From an uncultured Alistipes sp. (GTDB taxonomy: Bacteria; Bacteroidota; Bacteroidia; Bacteroidales; Rikenellaceae), in the NCBI GenBank assembly GCA_947174295.1, contig CAMWIG010000093.1, positions 1-7,674 on the forward strand: 7,674 nucleotides of DNA, written 5' to 3'. Below are positions 7,036-7,674 of the stretch, piece after piece (position 1 is the first letter of the stretch; every line of letters begins with the position of its first letter). The position numbers and the translations under genes are program-made. Below the pieces are notes generated by a model, which had not been told where the DNA came from, ran no database searches, and saw only the letters and a program-made list of their open reading frames with translations.

Positions 7036-7049
7036 CCGTAAAGTTACGG
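7036..7049 (-). promoter_or_regulatory. Promoter-like element with palindrome upstream of prolyl oligopeptidase
   Basis: The minus strand reads CCGTAACTTTACGG. It includes TAACTTTA (7039-7046), one mismatch from the Bacteroidetes -7 consensus TAnnTTTG, in the TTTTTTCCGTAAC setting common before Bacteroidales genes. The same bases form a 6-base inverted repeat (CCGTAA/TTACGG, 2-base centre). A start about 7 bases downstream would give a leader of roughly 20-25 bases before the ATG at 7009. No clear -33 TTTG is seen. Confidence 0.5.
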
Positions 7050-7076
7050 AAAAAATCGCATTTCTTCCGCCTCCGA

Positions 7077-7270
7077 TCCGAGCTTTTTTGCGCCACGCTT
7101 TTGTATACAGCAGTTTGTGCCACGTGTTTTGCGACATGCTTTTGCTTCCGGTGTTTTGCCGCATGCCTCCTCGAACCTCGTTTTTACATCCCTGCTTCCG
7201 CTCTCTGCTTTTTGCACTCCGCGTTTTGCGTCACACCTGTCTGCCCTTGCTTTTTCGTCTTGTTTTTTTG
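7077..7270. repeat. Degenerate tandem array with 14-bp period (T-tract phased)
   Basis: On the plus strand, TTTTG-type tracts end at 7090, 7103, 7117, 7131, 7144, 7158, 7214, 7228 and 7270: steps of 13 or 14, then 56 (4x14), 14 and 42 (3x14). The gaps mostly contain matching but degenerate units. Cutting every 13-14 bases gives about 14 copies with consensus CNNC(A/C)NGCNTTTTG, for example TGCCACGTGTTTTG (7118-7131) and CACTCCGCGTTTTG (7215-7228). Plus-strand open frames across it encode only low-complexity Cys/Phe/Leu-rich peptides and are probably artefacts. Function unknown: an old minisatellite, a set of protein-binding sites, or an intrinsically bent region. Confidence 0.6.
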
Positions 7271-7352
7271 CGCCCGCACCACGCGAATCCGCTGCCGGTA
7301 CGATTTTGCCGTCCGCTATCCCGACGCCTGCGCGAATCCGCCCGACGAAAAT

Positions 7353-7380
7353 CCCCGCAACCCATGTACGGGTTGCGGGG
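7353..7380 (-). terminator. Intrinsic terminator of the TPR gene
   Basis: An 11-base perfect stem (CCCCGCAACCC with GGGTTGCGGGG) around a 6-base loop (7364-7369) begins 29 bases after the TPR gene's stop. On the minus strand it is followed by ATTTTCG, a short U-tract, which supports termination of that gene and not of anything on the plus strand. Confidence 0.8.
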
Positions 7381-7409
7381 GCGTTTCGGGTTACTCGGTC
7401 TGTGCCGGT

Positions 7410-7674
7410 TCAGGCATCGTGTATTTCGCTGTTGGTATCTTGTAAAAGAGGTATAACTTCTAATAGAATCTGTATTTCATATTCATAGAGCCCCGAGACC
7501 TTACGGTTCAAGCGGAGGTAGATTTCCAATGCCTCGCGGCATTCTTTTTCCGCCGTCTGATATTCTTCGATATTGCAATGCAGATTACCCAAGGTGTAGA
7601 GTGTAGATGCCAAATACGAATCAAAAGCTTCGTAGTTATTTTCCGCCAAACACCGATAAATTGCCAGTGCTTCC
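7410..7674 (-). CDS. Tetratricopeptide-repeat protein, C-terminal fragment (5' end outside window)
   Basis: The last 88 residues of a TPR protein. The frame is open to the window edge (last base 7674), and the visible start EALAIYRCLAENNYEAF is itself the end of a repeat. The TTG near 7649 is therefore an internal Leu codon, not the start. One well-formed TPR is visible: LASTLYTLGNLHCNIEEYQTAEKECREALEIYLRL, with the usual L-G-Y-A-A-Y spacing. A final helix (YEYEIQILLEVIPLLQ) and a short polar tail follow. TPR arrays mediate protein-protein contacts; the partner and role cannot be inferred from this piece. Base composition is visibly more AT-rich than in the other genes (many TTT, AAT, TAT and GAA codons), which may mean horizontal acquisition or weaker codon selection. 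Its own terminator follows. Confidence 0.85.
   Translation of the reverse strand, partial: EALAIYRCLAENNYEAFDSYLASTLYTLGNLHCNIEEYQTAEKECREALEIYLRLNRKVSGLYEYEIQILLEVIPLLQDTNSEIHDA

Larger units (their letters stand above)
7010..7352. other. Intergenic region between TPR gene terminator and prolyl oligopeptidase
   Basis: No credible gene on either strand. It holds the promoter-like palindrome (7036-7049) and the 14-bp-period array (7077-7270). The remaining 80 or so bases (7271-7352) show only an 11-base direct repeat, CGCGAATCCGC, at 7282-7292 and 7331-7341. I see no tRNA, attachment site or insertion-sequence end. Confidence 0.6.

Noticed and set aside
7010..7123. 38-codon N-terminal extension of the prolyl oligopeptidase
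   Set aside because: It would bury a clear signal peptide and run through the promoter-like TAACTTTA element. The ATG at 7009 is the better start.
7282..7341. 11-base direct repeat CGCGAATCCGC
   Set aside because: Two short copies 49 bases apart in GC-rich DNA, with no flanking mobile-element features; chance is a sufficient explanation.
7031..7488. Plus-strand open frames over the TPR-peptidase gap
   Set aside because: Low-complexity Cys/Phe/Leu/Arg-rich peptides generated by the repeated TTTTG units. No start signal and no domain.
1..7674. CRISPR array, tRNA/rRNA, transposase, phage or defence genes
   Set aside because: Looked for on both strands; no repeat-spacer pattern, no cloverleaf, no transposase or defence motifs were seen.

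Overview
All recognisable genes lie on the minus strand, so the window reads from high to low coordinates. The DNA is GC-rich. Promoter-like elements match the Bacteroidetes -7 type (TAnnTTTG), starts lack Shine-Dalgarno sequences, and a BtuG-type surface lipoprotein is present, a family known from gut Bacteroidetes. I infer a Bacteroidales chromosome, most likely Alistipes or a relative (Rikenellaceae) because of the high GC. The genus is a guess from composition and style.

Layout in transcription order. (1) 7674-7410: the C-terminal end of a tetratricopeptide-repeat protein, less GC-rich than the rest, followed by a hairpin terminator (7353-7380). (2) 7010-7352: an intergenic stretch without a credible gene. 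It holds a degenerate tandem array with a 14-bp period (about 7077-7270) and then a promoter-like element (7039-7046). (3) 7009-4895: a prolyl oligopeptidase (S9A) with a lipoprotein-type signal peptide and all catalytic residues. (4) 4835-3576: a monofunctional aspartate kinase, followed by a perfect 15-bp-arm hairpin (3522-3555). (5) 3457-1: a vitamin B12 uptake operon. It has a TAAATTTG promoter element, a class-I cobalamin riboswitch starting almost at the predicted transcription start, a structured leader, btuG (surface B12-binding beta-propeller lipoprotein) and btuB (TonB-dependent outer-membrane transporter). btuB overlaps btuG by 4 bases and is cut by the window edge about 10-20 residues before its expected end.

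How it works together: when B12 is scarce, the riboswitch should allow expression of BtuG and BtuB. BtuG captures cobalamins at the surface and hands them to BtuB for TonB-driven import. The peptidase and aspartate kinase form a separate unit with no obvious link to B12. The best leads are the non-coding structures: the riboswitch expression platform, with a candidate L5-L13 kissing loop and a hairpin next to the btuG start, and the 14-bp-period array upstream of the peptidase. I see no wholly new multi-gene system.
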